64,000 nucleotides of DNA from Paenibacillus validus NBRC 15382 (lineage in GTDB: Bacteria; Bacillota; Bacilli; Paenibacillales; NBRC-103111). Positions 24,290 through 33,253 of the stretch are shown here, piece after piece. A program made the translations under genes and the position numbers. The DNA lies in contig NZ_BIMH01000006.1 in assembly GCF_004000985.1 (NCBI RefSeq), positions 1 through 64,000 of the forward strand, given 5' to 3'. Positions within the stretch are counted from its first letter, which is position 1; every line of letters begins with the position of its first letter. Below the pieces are notes generated by a model. That model worked only from the letters and a program-made list of their open reading frames with translations, did not search any database and was not told where the DNA came from.

Positions 24290-26128
24290 CTAGGATACGC
24301 CGGTTTTCCTTTCCGCAGCTGACGCCGGAGCTCCCCGTATACCTAACACCTCGTACAGCTTCAGCGGCACGCTCTTCCCTTTCATCAGCTTCTCGCCGGC
24401 AAAGTTGTATTCGAAGTACGCCTTCGTCAGCTCATACGTCGCTTCGGAAACAAGCACTTGATTCGGCTGCGTGTTCGATTCGATCCGCGCCGCCGTATTG
24501 ACGTTATCGCCGATCGCCGTGTAGTCGACCCGCAGGTAGGAGCCGATGTTGCCGACGACCATTTTCCCCGTGTTGATGCCGATCCCTACCGCAATCGTTA
24601 CGCCATACTTCTCCAGCACGTCGGCGCGAACCTTCTCCATGCCCTTCTGGATCTCGAATGCCGTCTTCACCGCGTAGTACGGATGGTCCGGAACGTCAAG
24701 CGGAGCGTTGTACAGAATCATCGCTGCGTCGCCGATAAATTTGTCGATCGTGCCGTGGTTGGCCAGCGCCCGTTCGGTAATCAGGTTGAACATCATGTTG
24801 AGGAAATCGACGACCTCCTCCGGCTCGAGCCTCTCGGATAGCGGAGTGAATCCCCGGACGTCCAGGAACAGCACGGTCAGCTCTTTACTGATGCCGCCGA
24901 GCTTGATTTCTTGCTCGCTCGTAGCTATTTCTTTAACCAGATCGGGGGAGATATAACGGCCGAATTGTTTCGTTATGTAGTTTTTCTGCTTCGTCTCGAA
25001 GTACGTCTTCATGGAGATATTCCCGAGGTAGGCAAGCAATCCGCACGCCAGCGCGCCTACGACATCCATATATTGCAGCGAGGAGGAGAACAGGAAATAT
25101 TGGCCCGCAAGGAGCGCAATCATGAGGCCGAGCAGGAGAAGCGCTCCCGAAGTCGCCCGGAGCCGCCAGGTCGCGATGACGGCGAACAGCGCCACGACGA
25201 CGGCAAGCGCCAGCTCCAGCAGCCCGTTCACCCGCGCAATGACTTGATCTTTCAAAATTTGGTTCAAGATGTTCGCATGCGCGTAAACCATGTGCATATG
25301 GTTCTCGATCGGGGTAATGCCTTCATCCGAGCCCGGCGCCACATAACCGACCAGAATAAGCCGGTCCTTGAATGTCGCCGGAGGCACTTTGCCTTGCAGC
25401 ACGTTATTGAAAGGAATCGTTTCAAAGTCAAACTCCTTGGCGTCCCATCGAATCAGCATCTCCGATTTCGGACGGTCTTTCAGCATCGGCAAATTCAAGT
25501 AGCGATCCACATTGGCGCCCGCCAGTTGGGCCATCGCCAAGCCCATCGACGGAAATAGGCCTTCGGGCGTATGGATTTGCAGCCAGTTCGAGCGGACGAC
25601 GCCGTCAGTGTCGAACGTTGCGTTGATGTGCGCCCGGTGCACGGAGTCTTTAAATATCGGAATCGGCTGCTGCACCCCGCGGGCCTCCATCCATTCGCCG
25701 GCCCTGACCGTCGTGCTGCGGTTGAATTCGCCTTCCACCAGCGCGTGCGAAGGAAGAATAATGTTCTTATGCTTGGCCAGCTCCTCGGCAAGCGCCTGGT
25801 CGCTCTCCGGCTTGTCGCTTTCGGTGTACAGCTCGATATCGAAGGCGATGACTTTAGCCCCGCCCTGTTCCAACTTTTGAATCAGCTGCGCGTAAACCTT
25901 CCGGTCCCACGGATAAGGTCCCACTTCCTTAATCGACTGCTCGTCGATGCCGATGACGACGATATCCTCATGCGGCTGCTGGGACATCGTACCTTTCAAA
26001 TTCCACATATATATCTCATTCGACAGCACCTTCAACCAACCGGACGCCAGTATGACGATACCTAACAATATGATGATTGCATTGCCAATAAAAAGGACGG
26101 TTGACTTGCTCATTTCCTTCTTCTTCAT
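24290..26128 (-). CDS. CHASE2-domain class III adenylate/guanylate cyclase
   Basis: A membrane sensor cyclase of 612 residues. It has an N-terminal span, then an extracellular CHASE2 domain (about 35-300, with IVVIGIDEQSIKEVGPYPWDR and LVGYVAPGSDEG). Three spans follow (about 305-375), then a short coiled linker and a class III cyclase domain (about 415-590). Both metal aspartates (FLDVRGFTP and FIGDAAMI), the substrate lysine in TIDKFIGD and the NTAARIE motif are present, so catalysis is expected. The lysine suggests ATP as substrate. The ATG at 26128 follows GGGGGC. It heads the operon with FecR and NHL genes. Confidence 0.92.
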   Translation of the reverse strand: MKKKEMSKSTVLFIGNAIIILLGIVILASGWLKVLSNEIYMWNLKGTMSQQPHEDIVVIGIDEQSIKEVGPYPWDRKVYAQLIQKLEQGGAKVIAFDIELYTESDKPESDQALAEELAKHKNIILPSHALVEGEFNRSTTVRAGEWMEARGVQQPIPIFKDSVHRAHINATFDTDGVVRSNWLQIHTPEGLFPSMGLAMAQLAGANVDRYLNLPMLKDRPKSEMLIRWDAKEFDFETIPFNNVLQGKVPPATFKDRLILVGYVAPGSDEGITPIENHMHMVYAHANILNQILKDQVIARVNGLLELALAVVVALFAVIATWRLRATSGALLLLGLMIALLAGQYFLFSSSLQYMDVVGALACGLLAYLGNISMKTYFETKQKNYITKQFGRYISPDLVKEIATSEQEIKLGGISKELTVLFLDVRGFTPLSERLEPEEVVDFLNMMFNLITERALANHGTIDKFIGDAAMILYNAPLDVPDHPYYAVKTAFEIQKGMEKVRADVLEKYGVTIAVGIGINTGKMVVGNIGSYLRVDYTAIGDNVNTAARIESNTQPNQVLVSEATYELTKAYFEYNFAGEKLMKGKSVPLKLYEVLGIRGAPASAAERKTGVS

Positions 26129-26146
26129 GAATAGCCCCCAGCGATC

Positions 26147-26175
26147 AGTATACGCCACTATATTTTAACATACAA
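26147..26175 (-). promoter_or_regulatory. Promoter of the CHASE2 cyclase operon
   Basis: TTGTAT (26170-26175) and TATACT (26147-26152) on the minus strand, spaced 17 bases. Confidence 0.55.
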
Positions 26176-26213
26176 AAACATTTAAAGAATCAAGGAATTG
26201 TAAAAACATATGA

Positions 26214-26250
26214 AAAAAAGCCTACCCCCGATGGCCGGGAATAGGCTTTA
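26214..26250 (-). terminator. Terminator after the ferredoxin gene
   Basis: On the minus strand AAAGCCTA-TTCCCGGC / GGGGGTAGGCTTT form a hairpin followed by a T run, just downstream of fer. Confidence 0.75.
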
Positions 26251-26268
26251 AGTTGCAGGTCGAATCGA

Positions 26269-26572
<304 letters not shown>

Positions 26573-26677
26573 ATAGAAAGTATGAAACAAATCGTTCACG
26601 GAACGAGAACGGTAGCCTCTCTATACGTTATATTAACCCGAACGGCCCAACCTTAAAACAAAACGAACGCAAATGGT

Positions 26678-28000
26678 TCAGGAATCGTCTTCCACCTCGA
26701 GCCCCTTGAGCCGCAAGTGATCCATCTGCAGCGACGTGCCGCGCACTTTGGCGTTACGGATCAGCGTCGACGGATCGTCGCCCAGCATCCCGGCCGTCAA
26801 CACCGCGCTTTCCCCGTACTTGTCGCGCAGCTTGTCGAGCGTCCGGTTGAGCTTTTCTTTCACCGGCTGCTTCTGATAGCTGAATAAATCGAGCTGCACG
26901 GCGGATTCCTGCCGCGAGGTCAAATTTTGCAGCGTAAGGCCGACCAGGCGCACCGGGTCCCCTTCCTTCCAATAAGCATCGAACAGCTTGCACGCCATCC
27001 GGTAAAAGTCGTCGGCGCTCTCCGACGGCTCCGTAAGCTTAGCCGCTCTCGTAATCGTCTTCATATCCGGATCGCGAATCGTCACCTGCACGGTGTGCGC
27101 GAGCAGCTCCTGCTTGCGCAGTCTGCGCCCCACTTGATCCGCCAAATTCAGAAAAACGCGGTGAAGATCAGCACGCTGCGTATAGTTCACGGGCAGCGTC
27201 GTCGTATGGCCGATCGATTTGCTCTGTTCGCGCTCCGGGTTGACGGGGGCGTCGTCCTCGCCGTTCGCCGCCCGTTTCAGCCAGGCGCCCATCACCCCGA
27301 AGTGGTTCGTCAGCAGCCTCTCATCGGCATGCGCCAGCTGACCCAGCGTATGAATTTGCAGCCGTTTCAGCTTATCCGCGGTCTTCTTCCCGATCCCGAA
27401 CAGCAAGGCGCACGGATGCGGCCATAGCACCCCGGGGACGTCCCGCTTCCGCAGCACGGAGATGCCATTTGGCTTCTTCATATCGGAAGCCATTTTGGCC
27501 AGCAGCTTATTCGGGGCGACGCCGATGGAGCAAGGCAAGCCAAGCTCCTCGCGAATGCGGCTCTGTATCGTTTGCGCAATGTGCAGGGGCGTGCCGAACG
27601 ACTTCGAGCCGGTAATATCAACGTAACATTCATCAATCGACATCGTTTCCACGAGCGGCGAATAGTCATAAGCGATTTTCATAAAGCGGCGGGAGAACTG
27701 GCGGTATAAATCGAAATCGGGTCGGATCAAAATCAAATTCGGGCATAACTTCAACGCCTCGCGAACGAGCATTCCGGTCTTCACGCCGCGGGCCCGGGCG
27801 ACGTACGAACACGTCACGATGATGCCTTTGCGCAGCTCCACGCTTCCCGCCACAGCCAGCGCCTTGCCGCCGTACTTCTCCGGCTCGACGGCTTCATGCA
27901 CGGAGCAATAAAACGCGTTCATATCGATATGCAGAATCACTCTGCCGTTCAGCGGATAACCGTTCGCCGGCATCCGCGTCTCCTGGGTTCCGTCCGACAT
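26678..28000 (-). CDS. dinB: DNA polymerase IV (DinB, YqjH type)
   Basis: A second Y-family polymerase of 440 residues. Metal acids lie in ILHIDMNAFYCSVHE (D26) and MSIDECYVDITG (near 123). CSIGVAPNKLLAKMASDM, the HhH segment FGIGKKTADKLKRLQIHTLGQLA and the clamp motif VQLDLFSY are also present. It belongs to the DinB1 branch and differs from the uvrX gene at 16 kb. No LexA box was seen upstream, so basal expression is likely. ATG 28000 follows GGAGGTGA. The GTG four codons earlier overlaps that ribosome binding site and is not used. Confidence 0.93.
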   Translation of the reverse strand: MSDGTQETRMPANGYPLNGRVILHIDMNAFYCSVHEAVEPEKYGGKALAVAGSVELRKGIIVTCSYVARARGVKTGMLVREALKLCPNLILIRPDFDLYRQFSRRFMKIAYDYSPLVETMSIDECYVDITGSKSFGTPLHIAQTIQSRIREELGLPCSIGVAPNKLLAKMASDMKKPNGISVLRKRDVPGVLWPHPCALLFGIGKKTADKLKRLQIHTLGQLAHADERLLTNHFGVMGAWLKRAANGEDDAPVNPEREQSKSIGHTTTLPVNYTQRADLHRVFLNLADQVGRRLRKQELLAHTVQVTIRDPDMKTITRAAKLTEPSESADDFYRMACKLFDAYWKEGDPVRLVGLTLQNLTSRQESAVQLDLFSYQKQPVKEKLNRTLDKLRDKYGESAVLTAGMLGDDPSTLIRNAKVRGTSLQMDHLRLKGLEVEDDS

Positions 28001-28120
28001 CGCCCGGGTCACCTCCTCACTTCGCTATCTCTAGCATAAATCGGCTCGCGGCGTCGGTCAACTGCCGCCCTGACGGCATGATTTTATATTCTATAATATC
28101 CCTAACAAGAAACAATGTGC

Positions 28121-28126
28121 TATAAT
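28121..28126 (+). promoter_or_regulatory. -10 element before cimA
   Basis: TATAAT about 50 bases before the citramalate synthase start. No convincing -35 was found and no T-box is present. Confidence 0.45.
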
Positions 28127-28177
28127 TATGAATTATACTTTGCCATCGATAGGCTTTCACGAAACAGGAGGATTCCC

Positions 28178-29797
28178 ATGACAGGCACCGTTAAAATTTT
28201 CGATACTACGCTCCGCGACGGAACGCAAGGAGAAGGCGTCAGCCTTTCCGTGGAAGACAAGCTGAAAATCGCCCAGAGGCTCGACGCATTGGGAGTTACT
28301 TATATTGAAGGCGGCTGGCCGGGAAGCAACAACAAAGACATCGAGTTTTTCATTCGCGTCAAAGATTTGAAGCTCAAGCACGCCAAGGTGACCGCCTTCG
28401 GCAGCACGCGCCGCAAAGAAACGCTCGCGGATCAAGATCCGAACCTGAACCGAATTATCGAAGTCGGGGTTTCGGTTGCCACCATCTTCGGGAAGTCGTG
28501 GGATTTCCAGGTTCATACCGCGATCCAAACGACCTTGGAAGAAAACCTGGCGATGATTTTCGATTCCGTCCGTTACTTGAAGCAGAACGGGCTCGAGGTT
28601 ATCTACGACGCCGAGCACTTCTTCGACGGTTACAAAAGCAACCCCGACTACGCCTTGGCTACCATCCGCAAAGCGGAGGAAGCAGGCGCGGATTGGATCG
28701 TGCTGTGCGATACGAACGGCGGCACGCTGCCGCACGAAATTACGGAAATCGTGAAGGTCGTCCGTCAATCGGTCGCGACGCCGGTCGGTATCCACGCCCA
28801 TAACGACTGTGAGCTCGGCGTCGCCAACAGCCTCGCGGCTGTCATGGCCGGCGCTACGCAAGTGCAGGGCACCATTAACGGGTACGGCGAACGCTGCGGC
28901 AACGCCAACCTCGTGTCCATTATTCCGAATCTTCAATTAAAGCTGAACTACAGCGTCATCAGCGAAGAACAGCTGGCCAGCTTAACCGGCGTCGCCAGAT
29001 ACGTCAGCGAAATCGCAAATATGCATATGCCGGTGAACCAGCCGTATGTAGGAGCGGCCGCTTTCGCTCACAAGGGCGGCATTCACGTCTCGGCCATCCT
29101 GCGCAACTCCAGCACATACGAGCATATCAAGCCCGAGCTTGTCGGCAACAAACAGCGTGTCCTCGTCTCCGAGCTGGCCGGTCAAAGCAATCTCGTATTC
29201 AAAGCGCAGGAAATGGGTCTTGATTTCGATACGAACAACCAGCAAACCAAGCAGTTGATCGAGCAGATCAAAGAAATGGAGCATCAAGGCTACCAATTCG
29301 AAGGTGCAGACGCTACGCTGGAGCTGCTCATTCGCAACGCATACGGCAAGCTGGAGGAAGTATTCTCGCTCGAATCGTTCAAAATTATGGTCGCCAAAAC
29401 GATGAACCAGCCGGTATTAACCGAAGCGATCGTGAAAGTGAGAGTCCACGGCGAAACCTGTTATAACGCGGCCGAAGGCAACGGCCCGGTTAATGCGCTC
29501 GACAACGCCCTGCGCAAATGCTTGCTGCAGTACTACCCCGGCCTCCAGAACATGCATTTGTCCGACTATAAGGTGCGTGTGCTTGACGAGAAAGACGCAA
29601 CGGCCGCGAAGGTTCGCGTACTGATCGAATCGTCCGACTTCCAGAATACGTGGAGCACGGTCGGCGTCTCCGAGAACATTATCGAAGCCAGCTGGCAAGC
29701 GCTTGTCGACAGCATCCGTTATGCCTTGCTGAACCAAACAAGAGCCGCGAGCAAGCAAGCAGAGTCTAAAGAACGCTTAGGCCTTGTCAACCACTAG
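28178..29797 (+). CDS. cimA: (R)-citramalate synthase
   Basis: It condenses pyruvate with acetyl-CoA to (R)-citramalate, the entry to the threonine-independent isoleucine route. The 539 residues have the DRE-TIM barrel motifs IFDTTLRDGTQGEG, HAHNDCELGVANSLAA and GTINGYGERCGNANL, and a C-terminal LeuA-dimer allosteric domain (430-520) that normally binds isoleucine. The GTQGEG variant and the length match CimA rather than 2-isopropylmalate synthase. The ATG at 28178 follows ACAGGAGGA. It is a single gene ending at a hairpin, away from other branched-chain genes. Confidence 0.93.
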   Translation: MTGTVKIFDTTLRDGTQGEGVSLSVEDKLKIAQRLDALGVTYIEGGWPGSNNKDIEFFIRVKDLKLKHAKVTAFGSTRRKETLADQDPNLNRIIEVGVSVATIFGKSWDFQVHTAIQTTLEENLAMIFDSVRYLKQNGLEVIYDAEHFFDGYKSNPDYALATIRKAEEAGADWIVLCDTNGGTLPHEITEIVKVVRQSVATPVGIHAHNDCELGVANSLAAVMAGATQVQGTINGYGERCGNANLVSIIPNLQLKLNYSVISEEQLASLTGVARYVSEIANMHMPVNQPYVGAAAFAHKGGIHVSAILRNSSTYEHIKPELVGNKQRVLVSELAGQSNLVFKAQEMGLDFDTNNQQTKQLIEQIKEMEHQGYQFEGADATLELLIRNAYGKLEEVFSLESFKIMVAKTMNQPVLTEAIVKVRVHGETCYNAAEGNGPVNALDNALRKCLLQYYPGLQNMHLSDYKVRVLDEKDATAAKVRVLIESSDFQNTWSTVGVSENIIEASWQALVDSIRYALLNQTRAASKQAESKERLGLVNH

Positions 29798-29805
29798 AAC
29801 GAGTG

Positions 29806-29848
29806 AAGCTGCAGTCCGCGCTCCGATGCGCAGGCTGCAGCTTTTTTA
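29806..29848 (+). terminator. Terminator of cimA
   Basis: AAGCTGCAG and CTGCAGCTT pair around an 18-base region that itself pairs partly, followed by TTTTT. Confidence 0.85.
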
Positions 29849-29851
29849 CGT

Positions 29852-30406
29852 TCAGGAAGCCGGCGAAGCGTCAATAAGCTTCTTAATTTTAGCCTCCAGC
29901 TCATCGGGAGCAAGCACATGGACGATTTCCACCAAGCGTCCATGCTTGTCAACGAGAAAGCTTGTCGGGACGAACAAAATGCGGAAATCGTTCGCCGCCT
30001 CGCCGCTCGTGTCGAGCAGGACCGGAAAAGGCAGATCGTGTCCTTGAACGAACGCGTTGACATCTTTTATCGAATCACCCTTCGTAACGTTCACCGCATA
30101 CAGATCGAAATGATCCTTGTAACGCTTGTACACGTGTTTCAGCGCCGGCACCTCCTCATGACAAGGCCCGCACCAAGACGCCCAAAAATTAATCAGCAGC
30201 GGCTTGTCGCGCGTGCCTCCGATCACGTATTCTTTACCGTCCAAGCCTTTTATTACATGGTGAGGAACCGGCAAATCGACCGCAACCGACGGTTTAGCCG
30301 CCGCCGCTGCCGCGACCTTCGTCTGGCGATCCATGCGTTGCCATTGCCAGCCGGCGGTAACCGCCAAAACCAAAGCCGCAACCGCCAATGCTATTGTTTT
30401 TTTCAT
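29852..30406 (-). CDS. ResA/TlpA-like thiol-disulfide oxidoreductase
   Basis: A 184-residue membrane-anchored thioredoxin-fold protein. One N-terminal span (3-20) is followed by a redoxin domain with WCGPC at 78-82, INFWASW before it and the cis-proline in FVPTSFLVD. Proteins of this group keep cysteines reduced outside the membrane, for cytochrome c maturation or spore proteins. No resBC genes are adjacent, so the client is open. ATG 30406 has GGAG upstream; the longer frame to 30502 is not supported. It is a different type from the CPHC protein at 1131. Confidence 0.88.
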   Translation of the reverse strand: MKKTIALAVAALVLAVTAGWQWQRMDRQTKVAAAAAAKPSVAVDLPVPHHVIKGLDGKEYVIGGTRDKPLLINFWASWCGPCHEEVPALKHVYKRYKDHFDLYAVNVTKGDSIKDVNAFVQGHDLPFPVLLDTSGEAANDFRILFVPTSFLVDKHGRLVEIVHVLAPDELEAKIKKLIDASPAS

Positions 30407-30592
30407 CGTATGTTCTCCTCCATCTTGCGTTCCTGCTTTTCCTCCGGCGCGCCAACAAGGGATGCCTACTATTATTTCCAGCTGCAGCGAAATGAATCCC
30501 ATGGAAAACGTTCCAGCCTGCTTCCAAGGATGGCTTCCAGAGCGCAGGATACATTAATCTTATTATCGGCGCATATGGAGGTCCCGTCAGCA

Positions 30593-31936
30593 ATGGAAAA
30601 AACGAAAAAGAAGAAACTGTCCATCCTCTTCGAAAGCGATATAACAGCGGATAACTACACAATGAATCGCCAATCCGAAGCCGGCGACCAAACCGAATCC
30701 AAGCCGACCGCGAAGCAGCAAGCGAACGCCGGCTCCAAAGGTTTGATCTGGGAGTTCATCGCCATTGCAACGGTACCGCTCGTCCTGGTGCTCGGCAATT
30801 CGATGCTCGTACCGATCTTGCCGGAACTTCAAGAGAAGCTCGGGATCAGCCAATTTCAGAGCAGCCTTGTGATTACGCTGTTTTCCGTCACAGCCGGCCT
30901 TGTGATCCCGATATCCGGTTATTTGTCGGACCGGTTCTCACGCAAAGCGATTATTATCCCTTCGCTCATCATTTACGGAGCAGCCGGCATTTTGGCTGGT
31001 CTGGGGGCCGTTTGGAACTCCTACACCGTGCTTATCGTCGCCAGAGCGATTCAAGGCCTGGGCGCCGCCGGCACGGCGCCGATCGCGATGGCACTGGCGG
31101 GCGACTTGTATAACGATGGAACGGAAAGCAAGGCGCTAGGCTTGACGGAAGCGTCCAACGGCACCGGGAAAGTGGTCAGCCCGATACTCGGCTCGCTGCT
31201 GGCGTTAATTGTTTGGTATGCCGCCTTTTTCGCATTTCCGGTGTTTTGCCTGCTTTCCCTGCTCGCCGTTGTTTTTTTGCTGAAGGAACCGGAGCGCAAG
31301 AACGAACCCCCGAAGCTGTCCGAATATATCCGGCAGATCGGCACGGTCATGAAGAAAAAAGGCCGCTGGCTGGTCACTTCGTTTGTCGCCGGTTCGGTAG
31401 CGCTGTTCGTCCTGTTCGGCGTTCTCTTCTATTTATCGGACATTCTAGAAGCGGCGCCGTACCATATCGACGGCGTCATGAAAGGTCTTGTGCTGGCCAT
31501 CCCCTTGCTGGGACTCGTGATCACGTCGTATACGACAGGCTCCATGATTAAGAAGAACGGCAGCTTGATGCGAGTGCTGATGACGATCGGATTAGCTGTC
31601 ATGACGGTCTCGCTCGGCTTATGCATCCTCTTTTATAACAAAAACATCTATCTGTTCATCAGTCTTCTAACGCTCAGCAGCATTGGAACCGGGCTCCTTC
31701 TGCCGTGCCTCAACACCATGATTACGGGCTCGGTCGAACGCGACCAGCGGGGAATGATTACGTCGCTTTACAGCAGCCTGCGCTTCCTGGGTGTGGCGTT
31801 CGGTCCGCCCTTGTTCGGCTGGATGATGGACAAGTCGCATCAAATCGTATTTATTACCGTTACATCGCTTACCGCGATCACGCTCGTTCTCGTCTTTTTC
31901 TTCATCAAACCGCCTGCCAAGCTTGGAGGCAGCTAG
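30593..31936 (+). CDS. MFS efflux transporter (DHA1-like)
   Basis: A 447-residue major facilitator protein with 12 predicted spans after a charged N-terminal tail of about 50 residues. The loop 2-3 motif GYLSDRFSRKAI and the efflux-type motif C (ASNGTGKVVSPILGS) place it with drug or siderophore exporters such as YmfD. The substrate is unknown. ATG 30593 stands ten bases after GGAGGT. The frame stays open far upstream, but that part is antisense to the ResA-like gene and has no start signal. The gap 30407-30592 shows no other gene. Confidence 0.85.
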   Translation: MEKTKKKKLSILFESDITADNYTMNRQSEAGDQTESKPTAKQQANAGSKGLIWEFIAIATVPLVLVLGNSMLVPILPELQEKLGISQFQSSLVITLFSVTAGLVIPISGYLSDRFSRKAIIIPSLIIYGAAGILAGLGAVWNSYTVLIVARAIQGLGAAGTAPIAMALAGDLYNDGTESKALGLTEASNGTGKVVSPILGSLLALIVWYAAFFAFPVFCLLSLLAVVFLLKEPERKNEPPKLSEYIRQIGTVMKKKGRWLVTSFVAGSVALFVLFGVLFYLSDILEAAPYHIDGVMKGLVLAIPLLGLVITSYTTGSMIKKNGSLMRVLMTIGLAVMTVSLGLCILFYNKNIYLFISLLTLSSIGTGLLLPCLNTMITGSVERDQRGMITSLYSSLRFLGVAFGPPLFGWMMDKSHQIVFITVTSLTAITLVLVFFFIKPPAKLGGS

Positions 31937-31997
31937 CCATCCGGAGCGGTTGCTCTTATAATGGAAGGTAAAAATGAGATGAGGCGAACAGCGCCCG

Positions 31998-32480
31998 ATG
32001 CCACCCGAATCGATTACACTGACGTCCGCCGTTTGGCAAAAGATGATAGACCATTGCCGGGAAGCCTACCCGCTGGAAGCCTGCGGCTTGCTATTCGGCG
32101 GCGATTCAACGCAAAGCGAATCCCTGGTTTCGCCCATCATCGACGAATTTCTGCCTATCGCTAACGTTGCCTCCGACCCCGGGCACCGGTTTCGGATGCA
32201 TCCGCAGCAGCTGATTCGGGCGTTGACGCGGGGCTCGGGAGAACACCCGGCGGGAACACGTCGAGCATTGCTGGGCATCGTTCATTCGCACCCGAAAGCG
32301 CCGCCGGTTCCATCTTCGCTCGATCTCGACCCGTTGTGGAACGGTATTGCGAGTTATTGGATCGTATCGTTATCCGACCTGGAGTCGCCGGCTGTGCGAG
32401 CTTACACCATCACCTGCGGCGGGGACAAGAAACCGGTCAGCCTTCCTCTGGTTTTCCGCGTTGGCGACAACAGTCCATAA
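31998..32480 (+). CDS. JAMM/MPN+ metallopeptidase (M67 family)
   Basis: A 160-residue Mov34/MPN-domain protein with a complete JAMM zinc site: E27 in LEACGLLFGG, then HSHPKAPPVPSSLD, which supplies His96, His98, Ser106 and Asp109. Bacterial members cleave C-terminal extensions from ubiquitin-like sulfur carriers (as Mec does for CysO) or act in thiamine and cofactor sulfur pathways. No ThiS/MoaD-like gene or E1-like gene is adjacent, so the partner is unknown. It follows the MFS gene by 61 bases and ends at a strong terminator. Confidence 0.88.
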   Translation: MPPESITLTSAVWQKMIDHCREAYPLEACGLLFGGDSTQSESLVSPIIDEFLPIANVASDPGHRFRMHPQQLIRALTRGSGEHPAGTRRALLGIVHSHPKAPPVPSSLDLDPLWNGIASYWIVSLSDLESPAVRAYTITCGGDKKPVSLPLVFRVGDNSP

Positions 32481-32483
32481 GCG

Positions 32484-32525
32484 CAAAAAAACCTTCGGAT
32501 TCGACTTCGTTCCGAAGGTTTTTTA
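32484..32525. terminator. Bidirectional terminator
   Basis: AAAAAA-ACCTTCGGA / TCCGAAGGT-TTTTTT, with A and T runs on both sides, between convergent JAMM and exonuclease genes. The exonuclease stop codon lies inside its T run. Confidence 0.9.
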
Positions 32526-33230
32526 ATGTCTGCTGAGCTGCATGTACAAATCGCCAAGCGTCTGAACGTCTCGTTCGCGCGCTTGCTCGAGCAGCCTCGA
32601 CCACAAGCGGGCTGTCATTCTCGCATCCTCCAGCGCATGATGCCGCTGCGTCACTTTAACGCCGTAATGATCCAGCAGCGTATCCAGATCATACGCTTTC
32701 AATTTCGGATTCAACCATTTGGCGACCATCATCGTATCGAGCAGCCGGTGCGTCAAATTCACCTTGGAGGTGCGCCATAAAGCGGCGTTCAAGAAGTGCT
32801 TGTCATGCCCGGTGCCGTGCGCAACGAGCACCTTCTGCTGAACGAACTCCAAGAAACCGCGCAAAGCATGCAGCAGCTCGGGCGCGGCGGACGCTTCCTT
32901 GTTCGTGATGCCCGTCAGCTCTTCGATTTCCTCCGGAATATTGCGTTTCGGATTGACCAAGCTGTAGTACGTTTGTTGATCTTCCACTTCCGAGCCGTTG
33001 ACGGCTACCGCGCCGACCGAAATGATTTCGTCTCCGTTATACGGCGAAAAACCGGTCGTTTCCAAATCGAATACGACCAGTTTCAGCGTATGGAGCGGAA
33101 TTTCATATAACGAATTTTTTCGCTGTTCCTTCATGATGGACCGAATAAAAGCCATCTGCTGTGCACTTTGCATATCAAACATCGATGTGATCGCCGGCGT
33201 AAGCCCGCCCATTTTGTACAAACTCCACAT
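32523..33230 (-). CDS. DnaQ-like 3'-5' exonuclease
   Basis: A 235-residue DEDDh exonuclease. Motif I is VVFDLETTGFSPYNGDEII, motif II lies in LVAHGTGHDKHFLNAAL, and motif III is HHALEDARMTARL. These carry the four metal acids and the catalytic histidine. It is not a polymerase III epsilon fused to PolC but a stand-alone enzyme. ATG 33230 is chosen over an earlier ATG that overlaps the GGAGG ribosome binding site. It follows the DUF294 gene by 23 bases; DUF294 proteins and such exonucleases are often paired, although the shared function is unknown. Confidence 0.88.
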   Translation of the reverse strand: MWSLYKMGGLTPAITSMFDMQSAQQMAFIRSIMKEQRKNSLYEIPLHTLKLVVFDLETTGFSPYNGDEIISVGAVAVNGSEVEDQQTYYSLVNPKRNIPEEIEELTGITNKEASAAPELLHALRGFLEFVQQKVLVAHGTGHDKHFLNAALWRTSKVNLTHRLLDTMMVAKWLNPKLKAYDLDTLLDHYGVKVTQRHHALEDARMTARLWSRLLEQARERDVQTLGDLYMQLSRH

Positions 33231-33253
33231 TCTTCCCGGCGGCCTCCTATCCA

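Noticed and set aside
29918-30592. Long in-frame extension of the MFS gene
   Set aside because: It runs antisense through the ResA-like gene and the gap; a proper ribosome binding site and start exist at 30593.
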